A stretch of DNA of 64,000 bases from an uncultured Mycoplasmatota bacterium (GCA_946528555.1 CAMMYS010000033.1:19132-83131), one strand, 5' to 3'; counted from the stretch's first letter, positions 11,179 through 19,053 are shown. Program-made: numbers and translations. The notes: generated from the letters alone by a model not told the origin.

Positions 11179-11771
11179 TGATAGGCTTTCAAAAAAGATA
11201 TGTTTATGCAGTTATTCCTGGCGCTATAGTTTTTATAGTATTATATCTATTTTTAGATTTCTATCTTTGGATATCTTTGCTTCTAGCAGCTGTTGCATAT
11301 TGTGCAGGAATATTCCTATTTAAAGGAAAAGACTTAAGAATATATGATCCTCAAGCATTAGCAAGGTATCAATTTGATTTATCAAGATTAAATAGTTATA
11401 AGGAAAGAATAAAAGATAAACAAATTAGAGATAAGTTATCAAGTATCGTTGATGTTTGTCAGAACTTAACTAAATACTTAGAAACAAAACCTGCAAATGC
11501 AACACCTATATATAATTCATTAGATTATTATTTAACATTTGCAACTAAGAATATGGTTGAATATATGAAGATTGAAAAAATAAAAGATAAATCATTTACA
11601 GAAAATCAATTAATATTAAAAATGAATGTATATTTAAAAGAAATAGATCAAGAATGCAATAAACTTTATAAAGAAGTTTTAAAAAATAAAGATAAACAAA
11701 TTAATTATGAAATGAAAAAATTTGAAATGTTGTCAACTTTTGAAGAAGATGAAGGAAGTGAAAGAAAATGA
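11178..11771 (+). CDS. XpaC-like membrane protein
   Basis: 197 residues. Two closely spaced hydrophobic helices (about residues 10-50) are followed by a charged, helical cytoplasmic domain of 140 residues. Topology and composition match the XpaC family (annotated as 5-bromo-4-chloroindolyl phosphate hydrolysis proteins), which normally travels with the TelA toxic-anion-resistance family; no TelA is present here. It shares one base with the gene upstream and four with the gene downstream, so all three are one translational unit. Assignment is from memory of the family pattern; the biochemical activity is unknown. Confidence 0.55.
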   Translation: MIGFQKRYVYAVIPGAIVFIVLYLFLDFYLWISLLLAAVAYCAGIFLFKGKDLRIYDPQALARYQFDLSRLNSYKERIKDKQIRDKLSSIVDVCQNLTKYLETKPANATPIYNSLDYYLTFATKNMVEYMKIEKIKDKSFTENQLILKMNVYLKEIDQECNKLYKEVLKNKDKQINYEMKKFEMLSTFEEDEGSERK

Positions 11772-12904
11772 AAAAAGAAAAAATTATTTCAATAGTAATT
11801 GGAGTAGTAATATTAGTTGTAGTTATTTTAATAGCTGTTGCTGTAAAAAATAAATCAGCATTTGTTAACAACACAATTGAAATAACTGGAGCAGTAGGTG
11901 GTGGAAAAGAAAATCTACTTGCTGATGAAGAAATCAACGAAATATTTGCTAAAAAATATGGATTTAGATTTACTCAAGATTCATGGAGTAACGGAAAAAC
12001 TGTTAAGGTTGATGTAAGAAGAGAAAATGGCGATCCTTATGATTTAATATTCTTCTCTGATAGAAGATATTATGAGGAATATCAAACAGATCCAGATCCA
12101 TTATTACAAGAAGCTAACAGATATAGAGTTTTAGGTGGCGATTATGTACTTAATACACCAATAGTTATGTATAGTTGGAAGCCAGTAGTAGAAGCTTTCA
12201 TTAAAGAAGATATTGTTACACAAGAAGATGGTGTATATTACATTACTAATATGAAAAAATTAATGGATTATATTTTAGAAGGAAAGAAATGGTCTGATTT
12301 AGGTCTTAACATATATGGTTCAATTAATATTGGTTCAGTTGACCCAGTAACTTCATCTCCTGGAGCAACATATTATGGACTATTATTAGCAACATTAACA
12401 GATCAAAATTTAACTGATGAATCAATTGGCAAAGCATTACCAAAATTAAAAGAATTCTATGAAAAGAGTGGTTATATGAATAACACTCCAGCTGATTTAT
12501 TCTCATTCTTCTTAAAAACAGGTATGGGAACTAAACCAATCATAGTTGATTATGAAAAAAGTTTAATTGATTTTGCAAATGCTAATCCAGCAGGATGGAA
12601 ACAAGTGGAAAAAGATGTTGTAATTCTTTACCCAGCACCAACTATTTGGAACTCTCACTGTATTGCAGCATTATCTGAAAATGGTAAGAAATTAATTGAA
12701 GCTTTCAATGATCAAGATGTTAGTCAAATTGCATGGTCAAAATATGGCTTTAGAGTAGGTGTTTCTGGTGGAAACTATGATGTTAAAAAAGTTGGTATTA
12801 AAGGTATACCAAGTAGCATTGAAAAGGTAACAGAAGGTTTAACTAGAATGGAATACTATGATCGTGTTATTAATTGTTTATCTGGAAAAGATGCATGTAA
12901 TTAA
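11768..12904 (+). CDS. membrane-anchored binding-protein-like protein
   Basis: 378 residues. An N-terminal anchor helix (residues 7-27, no lipobox) precedes an extracellular region that reads like an extracellular solute-binding protein: DPYDLIFFSDRRYY, a hinge-like GGDYVLNTPIVMYSWKP and a C-terminal lobe around NSHCIAALSENGKKLIEAF. The first gene of the operon carries a related fold in front of its vWA domain. No ABC permease or ATPase is encoded with them, so uptake is not an obvious role; ligand sensing or surface attachment is more likely, but that is inference. Confidence 0.6.
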   Translation: MKKEKIISIVIGVVILVVVILIAVAVKNKSAFVNNTIEITGAVGGGKENLLADEEINEIFAKKYGFRFTQDSWSNGKTVKVDVRRENGDPYDLIFFSDRRYYEEYQTDPDPLLQEANRYRVLGGDYVLNTPIVMYSWKPVVEAFIKEDIVTQEDGVYYITNMKKLMDYILEGKKWSDLGLNIYGSINIGSVDPVTSSPGATYYGLLLATLTDQNLTDESIGKALPKLKEFYEKSGYMNNTPADLFSFFLKTGMGTKPIIVDYEKSLIDFANANPAGWKQVEKDVVILYPAPTIWNSHCIAALSENGKKLIEAFNDQDVSQIAWSKYGFRVGVSGGNYDVKKVGIKGIPSSIEKVTEGLTRMEYYDRVINCLSGKDACN

Positions 12905-12931
12905 AAACTAGTTTTAAAACTAGTTTTTTTA
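12903..12931 (+). terminator. Rho-independent terminator
   Basis: Stem AACTAGTTTT/AAAACTAGTT plus seven T residues, directly after the preceding stop. Confidence 0.85.
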
Positions 12932-12967
12932 TTTAATTTATTGTAGAATGATTAGTAGGTGATTTCT

Positions 12968-13687
12968 ATGGAAAGATTACAAAAATATTTAAGTGCGTGT
13001 GGAGTGGCTTCAAGAAGAAAAAGTGAAGAATTAATCCTAGCAGGAAAAGTTAAAGTAAATGGAGAAATAATAACTGAATTAGGTTTTAAAGTAAATGATA
13101 AAGATGAAGTAAGTGTTGAAGATAACGTAATTTTAAAAGAAGAAAAAGATTATTATTTATTATATAAACCAGAAAAAGTAATTTGTTCTGTTCATGATGA
13201 AAAGGGTAGAACAACAGTTATTGATTTAATAGATACAAAAGAAAAAGTCTTTCCAGTAGGAAGACTAGATTATGATACTAGTGGATTATTATTGATTACT
13301 AACGATGGAGAATTAACAAATAAACTAACACATCCAAAAGGTAATGTATTTAAAACATATTTAGCTAAAGTAGATGGACTTGTTAATAGTAAAGAAATTC
13401 ATGAATTATCAAAAGGCGTTATTCTTGATGGAGTAAAGACTAAAAAAGCTATCGTTAAACTTAAAAAATATGATAAAAAGAATAATAAATCATATGTTGA
13501 AATTACTATAACAGAAGGCAGAAATCATCAAGTAAAAAATATGTTCAATTTATTTAATCATAAAGTATTAAAACTAAAAAGAACAAATTATGCTTTTTTA
13601 GATTTAACTGGTTTAAAGATAGGTGAATATAGAAAATTATCTATAAAAGAAGTTAAACAATTATATAGTTTAGTAAATAAAAAATAA
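12968..13687 (+). CDS. rluB: 23S rRNA pseudouridine synthase, RluB/RsuA family
   Basis: 239 residues. The ATG at 12968 lies six bases after TAGGTG and begins the canonical MERLQKYLSACGVASRRKSEE; the GTG at 12959 is part of the ribosome binding site. An S4 RNA-binding domain (about residues 1-60) precedes the catalytic domain, whose GRLDYDTSGLLLITNDGEL motif contains the aspartate that attacks uridine. The late GRNHQVKNMF motif is also present. RluB modifies helix 89 of 23S rRNA in Bacillus; RsuA and RluF are close relatives, so the exact target is inferred. Confidence 0.88.
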   Translation: MERLQKYLSACGVASRRKSEELILAGKVKVNGEIITELGFKVNDKDEVSVEDNVILKEEKDYYLLYKPEKVICSVHDEKGRTTVIDLIDTKEKVFPVGRLDYDTSGLLLITNDGELTNKLTHPKGNVFKTYLAKVDGLVNSKEIHELSKGVILDGVKTKKAIVKLKKYDKKNNKSYVEITITEGRNHQVKNMFNLFNHKVLKLKRTNYAFLDLTGLKIGEYRKLSIKEVKQLYSLVNKK

Positions 13688-13714
13688 GTTTGATTTTCAA
13701 ACTTATTTTTCTTC
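13683..13714. terminator. bidirectional terminator between rluB and ferredoxin
   Basis: Stem AATAAGTTTG/CAAACTTATT flanked by A and T runs on its two sides, between convergent genes. Confidence 0.75.
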
Positions 13715-13900
13715 TTCAATAACAATTGCTCCAGCTGGGCAAGATTCAATAATATTTAATAAATCTTTCTTGTCTTCTTCATCAACTTCTTCTTGCTTTA
13801 CTGAACTTAATCCTTGATCATTAATTTCAAAATATTTATCATTTGCATTAACACAAAGTCCACAGCCTAAGCATCCTTCATTAACCTTTAATTTTTCCAT
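13703..13900 (-). CDS. fer: ferredoxin, single [4Fe-4S] cluster
   Basis: 65-residue soluble electron carrier. Four cysteines fit one [4Fe-4S] cluster: C10-x2-C13-x2-C16 (GCLGCGLC) and C54 in the CPAGAI motif. There is no second CxxCxxC set, so this is the single-cluster type found in Bacillus and not the clostridial two-cluster type. Acidic surface as usual. An AGAGGAG ribosome binding site precedes the ATG, and a TATAAT lies at 13923-13928 on this strand about 23 bases upstream. It is monocistronic, and its redox partners are not in the window. Confidence 0.92.
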   Translation of the reverse strand: MEKLKVNEGCLGCGLCVNANDKYFEINDQGLSSVKQEEVDEEDKKDLLNIIESCPAGAIVIEEEK

Positions 13901-14009
13901 TTTTTAATCTCCTCTTAAAACAATTATATATCAAAAAATGCAAAAAATCTATAACATATCTTTTATTGAAAATAAAAAACGTTTATGATAAAATTATAGT
14001 GGTGATACT

Positions 14010-15059
14010 ATGAGTACATCTAGGATGGAAAAGTACGAAAAAGAATATGAAAATATGAGTCGTACTAAGAAAAATCAGAGTATTTATAATTCAACTGATA
14101 TGGGTGAATTATCAAGATTAAAAACTAACACTAATGTTAGTGTTATTTCTGATGCTCAAAAAGAAATAGATATTGAAAAAATAAAGAAATATTTAAGTAC
14201 ATTAGATAATGATGAAAAAGAAAGTAGAAGAGTATCACTAGAGTTACCAAAAGAAGAACCTCAAGTAGTGGAAAGATTAGAAGAAAAAGATTATGATATT
14301 AACTCAGTTCTAGAAAGAGCAAGGGGTAATAGAGAAGTAGATTATGAAGAGAATAGATATAGAAAAATAAATAATTCTCAAACGCAAATAGATATTTTAA
14401 AGAGTATAAAAATAAAAGAACAAGCTGCTGAAGAGGAAGATCCAGATATAACTGGACCAATAGATGAATTAAATACTGAAGAAAAAACTATTGTTGAATT
14501 AATTCAAGATATTCAAAGCCATGGAAGCAAAAAGAAAGACTTATTTGAAGATTTGATGGGTAATGAAGAAGAAGAGACAGTAGTAATGGGAATGGCAGAT
14601 AAGGAAGATGAGTTGAGAGATACATTATTGAGTATTACTCAAGACTTAGAAGATGCTATTATTCCTGGTAATGATTTTACACAAGAAATTAACATTGAAA
14701 AAGAAAATATAAAGAATGCAAAAGTTGAAGAAGATTTAGAGGATATAGAAGATTTGGAAGATATTGAAGAAGATTCTGAAGAAGATGAGGAAAATTTAGA
14801 AGAAACAAATGATTATACTAATACAAATACTAATTTAGAAGATGCATTAACTCAAACTTCACCAAAGATATCTACTATAGATAAATCCTTTTATACCAAT
14901 TCAATGACATTTAATAAATCAGATTTTGAAGGATTTGAAGATTTAGAAAAAGACACATCAAGTTCATTTTCTAAGATAGCAATTGTAGTAACAATTATTA
15001 TGTTATTAGTTACAGTATTTTTAATATTAAACTTTATCCTAGATTGGAACATATTTTAG
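14010..15059 (+). CDS. acidic, C-terminally anchored membrane protein
   Basis: 349 residues, family not recognised. The protein is strongly charged and rich in Glu/Asp/Lys, mostly predicted helix or disorder, with an almost purely acidic stretch around residues 245-270 (DLEDIEDLEDIEEDSEED). A single hydrophobic helix (about residues 322-346) closes the chain and leaves only a few residues beyond it. That makes it a tail-anchored protein with the bulk in the cytoplasm. ATG 14010 follows GGTGATACT, and a terminator comes right after the stop. Monocistronic. A scaffolding or division-related role is possible but unsupported. Confidence 0.7.
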   Translation: MSTSRMEKYEKEYENMSRTKKNQSIYNSTDMGELSRLKTNTNVSVISDAQKEIDIEKIKKYLSTLDNDEKESRRVSLELPKEEPQVVERLEEKDYDINSVLERARGNREVDYEENRYRKINNSQTQIDILKSIKIKEQAAEEEDPDITGPIDELNTEEKTIVELIQDIQSHGSKKKDLFEDLMGNEEEETVVMGMADKEDELRDTLLSITQDLEDAIIPGNDFTQEINIEKENIKNAKVEEDLEDIEDLEDIEEDSEEDEENLEETNDYTNTNTNLEDALTQTSPKISTIDKSFYTNSMTFNKSDFEGFEDLEKDTSSSFSKIAIVVTIIMLLVTVFLILNFILDWNIF

Positions 15060-15085
15060 TTGATTATTAGATATAATCAACTTTT
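15058..15085 (+). terminator. Rho-independent terminator
   Basis: Stem AGTTGATTA/TAATCAACT with a T tail; it overlaps the final codon of the preceding gene. Confidence 0.75.
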
Positions 15086-15114
15086 GTGTTATAATAAGCA
15101 GTGAGGGTGGAATT

Positions 15115-15396
15115 ATGGAAAAGATAATTGAAGTAGAAGGGAAAAAATATAAATTAATAAAAGATTATAGAGATGGATTCGATGAAGAAATGTTTAAAGA
15201 AAAATATACATCCTTCTTTGAAGAATATGATTATATTGTGGGAGATATAGCTTATTCAAAATTAAGATTAAAAGGTTTTAATGATAAAGATAATAAGAAT
15301 TTTAATAAAATAAATGATTATAAAAATGTTGATAAATATATAAAAGAAAATTGTGCTTATGGGTGCAAATATTTTATATTAAAAAAAGAGGAATAA
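15115..15396 (+). CDS. yutD: YutD family protein
   Basis: 93 residues. The core EYDYIVGDIAYSKLRLKGF and the following ENCAYGCKYFILKK match the YutD family of Bacillus (YDYIVGDWGYGQLRLKGF, then a Cys-rich YCNFGCAYFVLK end). Function of the family is not established; Bacillus yutD is conserved in Firmicutes. TATAAT at 15090-15095 and GAGGGTGG give it its own short promoter/leader. Soluble, with no signal peptide. Confidence 0.75.
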   Translation: MEKIIEVEGKKYKLIKDYRDGFDEEMFKEKYTSFFEEYDYIVGDIAYSKLRLKGFNDKDNKNFNKINDYKNVDKYIKENCAYGCKYFILKKEE

Positions 15397-15470
15397 AATC
15401 ACGAATTAATTGATATTATTATTGCATTGTGATATTATTATAATGAGAAATGATAGAGAGGAAGTGGCTT

Positions 15471-15725
15471 ATGAATAAGATATCTGTAAAAAATATGGAT
15501 GGAACAATGGAAGAAGTTGATTTAATTAATGCATTTAAATTAAATGATATTAATAAGAGTTTTGTTATTCTATCTAAAGGTGAAAAGATAGCTGATGGAA
15601 TGAGTAAAATATATATTTCTGAATTTGTTGAAAGTGAGCCAGGTGTTTATAGCTTAATAGGAATTAAAGATGATCAAATGTGGAGTAAAGTAAAAGAAGC
15701 TATGAAACAAATTGTTGAAAGTTAG
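15471..15725 (+). CDS. DUF1292-like small protein
   Basis: 84 residues starting at ATG 15471. An in-frame ATG at 15450 is rejected because it lies six bases from the -10 TATAAT (15439-15444) and before the ribosome binding site GAGGAAGTGG. The fold pattern (a short strand-rich unit: SVKNMDGTMEEVDLINAFKL... SFVILSKGEK... IYISEF... YSLIGIKDDQMWSKV) resembles DUF1292/YrzB-type proteins of Firmicutes, usually found near ruvX and alaS; those neighbours are absent. It ends ten bases before the next gene and is likely cotranscribed with it. Function unknown. Confidence 0.6.
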   Translation: MNKISVKNMDGTMEEVDLINAFKLNDINKSFVILSKGEKIADGMSKIYISEFVESEPGVYSLIGIKDDQMWSKVKEAMKQIVES

Positions 15726-15735
15726 GTGAGACATC

Positions 15736-16626
15736 ATGGAAATGGAAGGACAATTAGAAAAATTATTGCAAGGGCAAGTAGTTGCTACTGCTGATTATAC
15801 AAATGCTAGAAAAGCAATTGGTGTTAGTGATGAACATCTTCAAGGAGATCCTTGTCCACTTGGAAAACAAGGTGCTTTTAAAAAGGCTGAAACTATTGAA
15901 ACTTTTGATGCAGTGGGAGAAAAGCCAGCCGAAGGTGTAACTGAAACTTTAGATTTCACTGCTGGACCTGCTTCAACACCAGAGCCAACTTCAAATATTA
16001 CATTAGGACCAGCACCAGAACCAACTCCAGAAGCTGAACCAGCTGGACCAAAATTTATTTTACCTGAGGCTCCAGTAAGTGATATTGCTACAGGAAATCC
16101 TGTTCAAGTTGAGCCATTGGATGCCTTACAAACAATGATACCTGATAGACCAGCAGAAGTAGTTACAGAGCCTGTAGTTGAAGAAGTTCCTACTGAAATG
16201 GCATTACCAGTAATGGATAATCAAGTTGTTGCAGAAGCACCAACAAGTGTTGATGAAAGCTTATTTGTTAATACTCCTGGAACTCCGGAGCCAACACCAA
16301 CTGAATTGCCACAAAGTGCACCAGCAGCTTCTAGTGAAGCTAAAGTTGATCCAAATATGTTAAATGAAACAATAGTTAAAGCATTAGATCAATTAAAAGA
16401 AAGATTAAAAGCTGTTGTTGATGAAGAAGTTGAAAAATATAAAGCTGATTTATTAGGTGCAACTGAAAAGAAAGAAGAAAATGTTGAAACTGCTTTACAA
16501 GCTCCATTAGGGATGGAAACTCCAGCTGCAGTAGATGCTCCAGCCGAAGATAGTTTAATGGCAGCTGCATTAGATCAAATAAATAATATCTCAGAAGTAC
16601 CTGAGTTAGATGTTCCAACATTATAA
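15736..16626 (+). CDS. Pro/Glu/Ala-rich low-complexity protein
   Basis: 296 residues, not recognised. A short N-terminal folded-looking segment (residues 1-50, with one Cys in GDPCPLGKQGAF) is followed by about 160 residues dominated by Pro, Glu, Thr and Ala. Then comes a helical, probably coiled-coil segment (about residues 208-240, MLNETIVKALDQLKERLKAVV) and another acidic tail. There is no signal peptide or membrane helix, so it should be cytosolic. The ribosome binding site TAGGTGAG precedes the start. A linker/scaffold protein working with the DUF1292-like neighbour is a guess. Confidence 0.65.
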   Translation: MEMEGQLEKLLQGQVVATADYTNARKAIGVSDEHLQGDPCPLGKQGAFKKAETIETFDAVGEKPAEGVTETLDFTAGPASTPEPTSNITLGPAPEPTPEAEPAGPKFILPEAPVSDIATGNPVQVEPLDALQTMIPDRPAEVVTEPVVEEVPTEMALPVMDNQVVAEAPTSVDESLFVNTPGTPEPTPTELPQSAPAASSEAKVDPNMLNETIVKALDQLKERLKAVVDEEVEKYKADLLGATEKKEENVETALQAPLGMETPAAVDAPAEDSLMAAALDQINNISEVPELDVPTL

Positions 16627-16635
16627 TAAAAAATG

Positions 16636-16662
16636 ACTAGTTTACATAAACTAGTTTTTTAT
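16636..16662 (+). terminator. Rho-independent terminator
   Basis: Stem ACTAGTTT/AAACTAGT, tetraloop, six T. Confidence 0.85.
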
Positions 16663-16699
16663 TTGCGTTGAAATATGTTATAATTTGAGTGTGATTGAT

Positions 16700-17062
16700 A
16701 TGAAAAAGTATAAAGTTGGAGATATAGTTTGTGGAAATATAACAGGAATAACTGATTATGGTATTTTTGTTAAATTAGAAGATGGTTATACAGGTATGGT
16801 ACATATATCTGAAATTTCTGATATGTACATAAGTAGCTTAGAAAGAATGTACGTACTAGAAGAAACAATAGAGTCTAAAATATTAGAAATAGACGAAGAG
16901 AAAAAACAAGTAAAACTATCATCTAAAGAGTTCAATGCAAAATCTAATAAGAGAAAGAAAATAAGAGAAGAAGGTAGAGGCTTTGAACCACTAAAAGAAA
17001 ACTTAGATACTTGGGTTAAAGAAAAATTAGAAGAATTAAAAAAATCATCAAAAACACCATAA
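16700..17062 (+). CDS. S1-domain RNA-binding protein (YugI/GSP13/CvfD type)
   Basis: 120 residues starting at ATG 16700 behind GAGTGTGAT; the upstream TTG at 16685 would sit in the promoter. Residues 1-75 form one S1 domain (KVGDIVCGNITGITDYGIFVKLEDGYTGMVHISEI), and the rest is a basic and then acidic tail. Size and layout match the single-S1-domain ribosome-associated or post-transcriptional regulators YugI and CvfD of Firmicutes. It has its own promoter (tgtTATAAT just upstream) and lies directly before the tRNA array promoter. Confidence 0.8.
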   Translation: MKKYKVGDIVCGNITGITDYGIFVKLEDGYTGMVHISEISDMYISSLERMYVLEETIESKILEIDEEKKQVKLSSKEFNAKSNKRKKIREEGRGFEPLKENLDTWVKEKLEELKKSSKTP

Positions 17063-17077
17063 AAGTTGCATTTTTTC

Positions 17078-17106
17078 TTGACATAAAGGGCAATAAATGG
17101 TATATT
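17078..17106 (+). promoter_or_regulatory. promoter of the tRNA array
   Basis: Consensus TTGACA (17078-17083), exact 17-base spacer and TATATT (17101-17106). It stands 25 bases before the first tRNA. No further promoter of this quality is seen among the twelve genes, so they are probably one precursor transcript. Confidence 0.85.
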
Positions 17107-17130
17107 TAATATCGCAAAAGCAAAAAATAT

Positions 17131-17207
17131 GGGCGATTAGCTCAGTTGGTTAGAGCATCTGCCTTACAAGCAGGGGGTCGGGAGTTCGAGTCTCTCATCG
17201 CCCACCA
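17131..17207 (+). tRNA. tRNA-Val(UAC)
   Basis: Full cloverleaf: acceptor GGGCGAT/ATCGCCC, anticodon loop CTTACAA with anticodon TAC, T loop TTCGAGT, encoded CCA. First gene of the array. Confidence 0.95.
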
Positions 17208-17224
17208 TATTTTTTTTATTTAAT

Positions 17225-17300
<76 letters not shown>

Positions 17301-17304
17301 GTAT

Positions 17305-17388
17305 GGAGAGTTAGCGAAGTGGCTAAACGCGGCAGACTGTAAATCTGTTCCTTCGGGTTCCGTGGTTCGAATCCACGACTCTCCACCA
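17305..17388 (+). tRNA. tRNA-Tyr(GUA)
   Basis: Type II tRNA with a long variable arm (TTCCTTCGGGTTC region), acceptor GGAGAGT/ACTCTCC, anticodon GTA, encoded CCA. Starts four bases after tRNA-Thr. Confidence 0.95.
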
Positions 17389-17397
17389 CTTGTTAAT

Positions 17398-17473
17398 TGC
17401 CTCGTAGCCAAGTGGTAAGGCACAAGACTTTGACTCTTGCATTCCGTTGGTTCGAATCCAACCGAGGCAACCA
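17398..17473 (+). tRNA. tRNA-Gln(UUG)
   Basis: Acceptor TGCCTCG/CGAGGCA, anticodon loop CTTTGAC with anticodon TTG, encoded CCA. Confidence 0.95.
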
Positions 17474-17486
17474 CTTTTTTATAAAT

Positions 17487-17562
17487 GTCTCGCTAGCTCA
17501 GCCGGTAGAGCACTTGACTTTTAATCAAGGGGTCTGGGGTTCAAATCCCCAGCGAGACACCA
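17487..17562 (+). tRNA. tRNA-Lys(UUU)
   Basis: Acceptor GTCTCGC/GCGAGAC, anticodon loop CTTTTAA with anticodon TTT, encoded CCA. Confidence 0.95.
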
Positions 17563-17573
17563 TTTTATATAAT

Positions 17574-17664
17574 GTGCCTCAGTGGCGGAATAGGTAGACG
17601 CACAGGACTTAAAATCCTGCGGGTGTAAAAGCCCGTGCCGGTTCGACTCCGGCCTGGGGCACCA
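17574..17664 (+). tRNA. tRNA-Leu(UAA)
   Basis: Type II tRNA, long variable arm (CGGGTGTAAAAGCCCG), acceptor GTGCCTC/GGGGCAC with one G-U pair, anticodon TAA, encoded CCA. Confidence 0.95.
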
Positions 17665-17679
17665 TTATTTAATTTATTT

Positions 17680-17772
17680 GGAGGAATACCCAAGTCTGGT
17701 TGAAGGGACCGGTCTTGAAAACCGGGAGGTCGAGAAATCGGCGCAGGGGTTCGAATCCCTTTTCCTCCGCCA
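17680..17772 (+). tRNA. tRNA-Ser(UGA)
   Basis: Type II tRNA, acceptor GGAGGAA/TTCCTCC, anticodon loop CTTGAAA with anticodon TGA, long variable arm, GCCA end encoded. Confidence 0.95.
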
Positions 17773-17785
17773 CGTATTTTAAGAT

Positions 17786-17862
<77 letters not shown>

Positions 17863-17863
17863 T

Positions 17864-17939
17864 GGTTCGTTGGTGTAGTGGTTATCACGCTCGCCTGTCA
17901 CGCGAGAGATCACGGGTTCAAGTCCCGTACGAACCGCCA
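17864..17939 (+). tRNA. tRNA-Asp(GUC)
   Basis: Acceptor GGTTCGT/ACGAACC, anticodon loop CTGTCAC with anticodon GTC, GCCA end encoded. Confidence 0.95.
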
Positions 17940-17947
17940 TTTTTTAT

Positions 17948-18023
17948 GGCTTCATAGCTCAGTTGGCAGAGCACAAGACTGAAAATCTTGGTGTCGTTGG
18001 TTCGATTCCAACTGAAGCCACCA
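17948..18023 (+). tRNA. tRNA-Phe(GAA)
   Basis: Acceptor GGCTTCA/TGAAGCC, anticodon loop CTGAAAA with anticodon GAA, encoded CCA. Confidence 0.95.
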
Positions 18024-18054
18024 TTTTTTTACAAAAGATAGGGACTCAAGAGAT

Positions 18055-18131
18055 GCACTCATAGCTCAACTGGATAGAGCATTTGACTACGGATCAAAGG
18101 GTTGGGGGTTCGAATCCTCTTGAGTGCACCA
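18055..18131 (+). tRNA. tRNA-Arg(ACG)
   Basis: Acceptor GCACTCA/TGAGTGC, anticodon loop CTACGGA with anticodon ACG (read as ICG after TadA deamination), encoded CCA. The 31-base gap before it is one of the longer ones in the array and contains ACTCAAGAG (18044-18052), complementary to the 3' part of this tRNA. Confidence 0.95.
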
Positions 18132-18137
18132 TAAAAT

Positions 18138-18214
18138 CGGGAAGTGGCTCAACTTGGTAGAGCATTTGGTTTGGGACCAAGGGGTTGCAGGTTCAAATCC
18201 TGTCTTCCCGACCA
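18138..18214 (+). tRNA. tRNA-Pro(UGG)
   Basis: Acceptor CGGGAAG/CTTCCCG, anticodon loop TTGGGAC with anticodon TGG, encoded CCA. Last gene of the array. Confidence 0.95.
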
Positions 18215-18224
18215 TGAAGTAAAT

Positions 18225-18253
18225 AAGTTCTTAGAAATAAGAACTTTTTTTAT
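18225..18253 (+). terminator. terminator of the tRNA array
   Basis: Nine-base stem AAGTTCTTA/TAAGAACTT with a GAAA loop and a T run, ten bases after the last CCA. Confidence 0.9.
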
Positions 18254-18309
18254 GCCCCCAACTAAAAAATGTCTTAGTACTACAGGCGATAATAGTTCAT
18301 TCACCAACT

Positions 18310-19053
18310 CTAATATATTTGAAAAAATAGTTTATTCAAATTAGATTTATCTATGTCAAATGAAACACCATGATCGTGAACTTGACCTTGTCTTTTTTCA
18401 CTATTATAAATATCCATAGAAAACGTAATGCTTATTATTCCTTTTTCAATTAAATTCAGAAAGTTATAAAAGTTAGAATATTTATAAATATCATATCTAT
18501 AATATTTATAGTAGTTTATTCCGTTTTTATGTGTAGCCCATACTTGAACAAAAGCTAGACATTTAAGTTTTCTTAAAACAGCATTTTCAACATTTTCAAA
18601 AGTCCAGAAAATTGAATTATCAATTAATCTATAATTATCATTATAAACTAACAATAGAATTTTCTGCTCCTTATAGTCAATTCCGATTGAAAAGTAATAG
18701 AATAGCCCGGATTTGGTTATTTTATTAGCAAAAATAGTACAATTAAATGATTTGGTTGCACGTTTTCCCGGATTATAATGCCCGTATTTTTCTAGTATTT
18801 TTTTACTATCAAAAAAGTCATTACAGTTAGGAGATAGTTTAAATAAATGAATTGGTTTGTTGGAATATGCAAGTTTAGTTTTAATTTCAATAACGTTTTG
18901 AAAATCTGGATAGGGAAAATTATCAATTTCTTTACCCAATAGTTTTTCAAAAGTCAATCCAATGCCACTACTATCATTGTTAATTGCTTTAACATACCCT
19001 AAGTTGCGTATCTTACCAAATTTATAAATAAAGTTTCTGATTTCTTTTTCCAT
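18310..19053 (-). CDS. restriction endonuclease, MvaI/BcnI-like
   Basis: 247 residues. The N-terminal third has the PD-(D/E)xK layout of MvaI/BcnI-type monomeric enzymes: GLTFEKLLG with Glu36, then FPYPDF with Asp50 and IEIKTK with Glu56 and Lys58. The C-terminus ends in a HDHGVSFDI segment, as I recall for that family. MutH/Sau3AI enzymes share part of this pattern and are the main alternative. No methyltransferase is adjacent, no good ribosome binding site is visible before the ATG, and it points back towards the tRNA array. These features suggest a recently acquired orphan. Cleavage activity is inferred. Confidence 0.65.
   Translation of the reverse strand: MEKEIRNFIYKFGKIRNLGYVKAINNDSSGIGLTFEKLLGKEIDNFPYPDFQNVIEIKTKLAYSNKPIHLFKLSPNCNDFFDSKKILEKYGHYNPGKRATKSFNCTIFANKITKSGLFYYFSIGIDYKEQKILLLVYNDNYRLIDNSIFWTFENVENAVLRKLKCLAFVQVWATHKNGINYYKYYRYDIYKYSNFYNFLNLIEKGIISITFSMDIYNSEKRQGQVHDHGVSFDIDKSNLNKLFFQIY

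Noticed and set aside
18044..18052. ACTCAAGAG near tRNA-Arg as an attachment-site remnant
   Set aside because: An integration scar would be a direct repeat of the tRNA end; this is an inverted complement, and no integrase gene is nearby.
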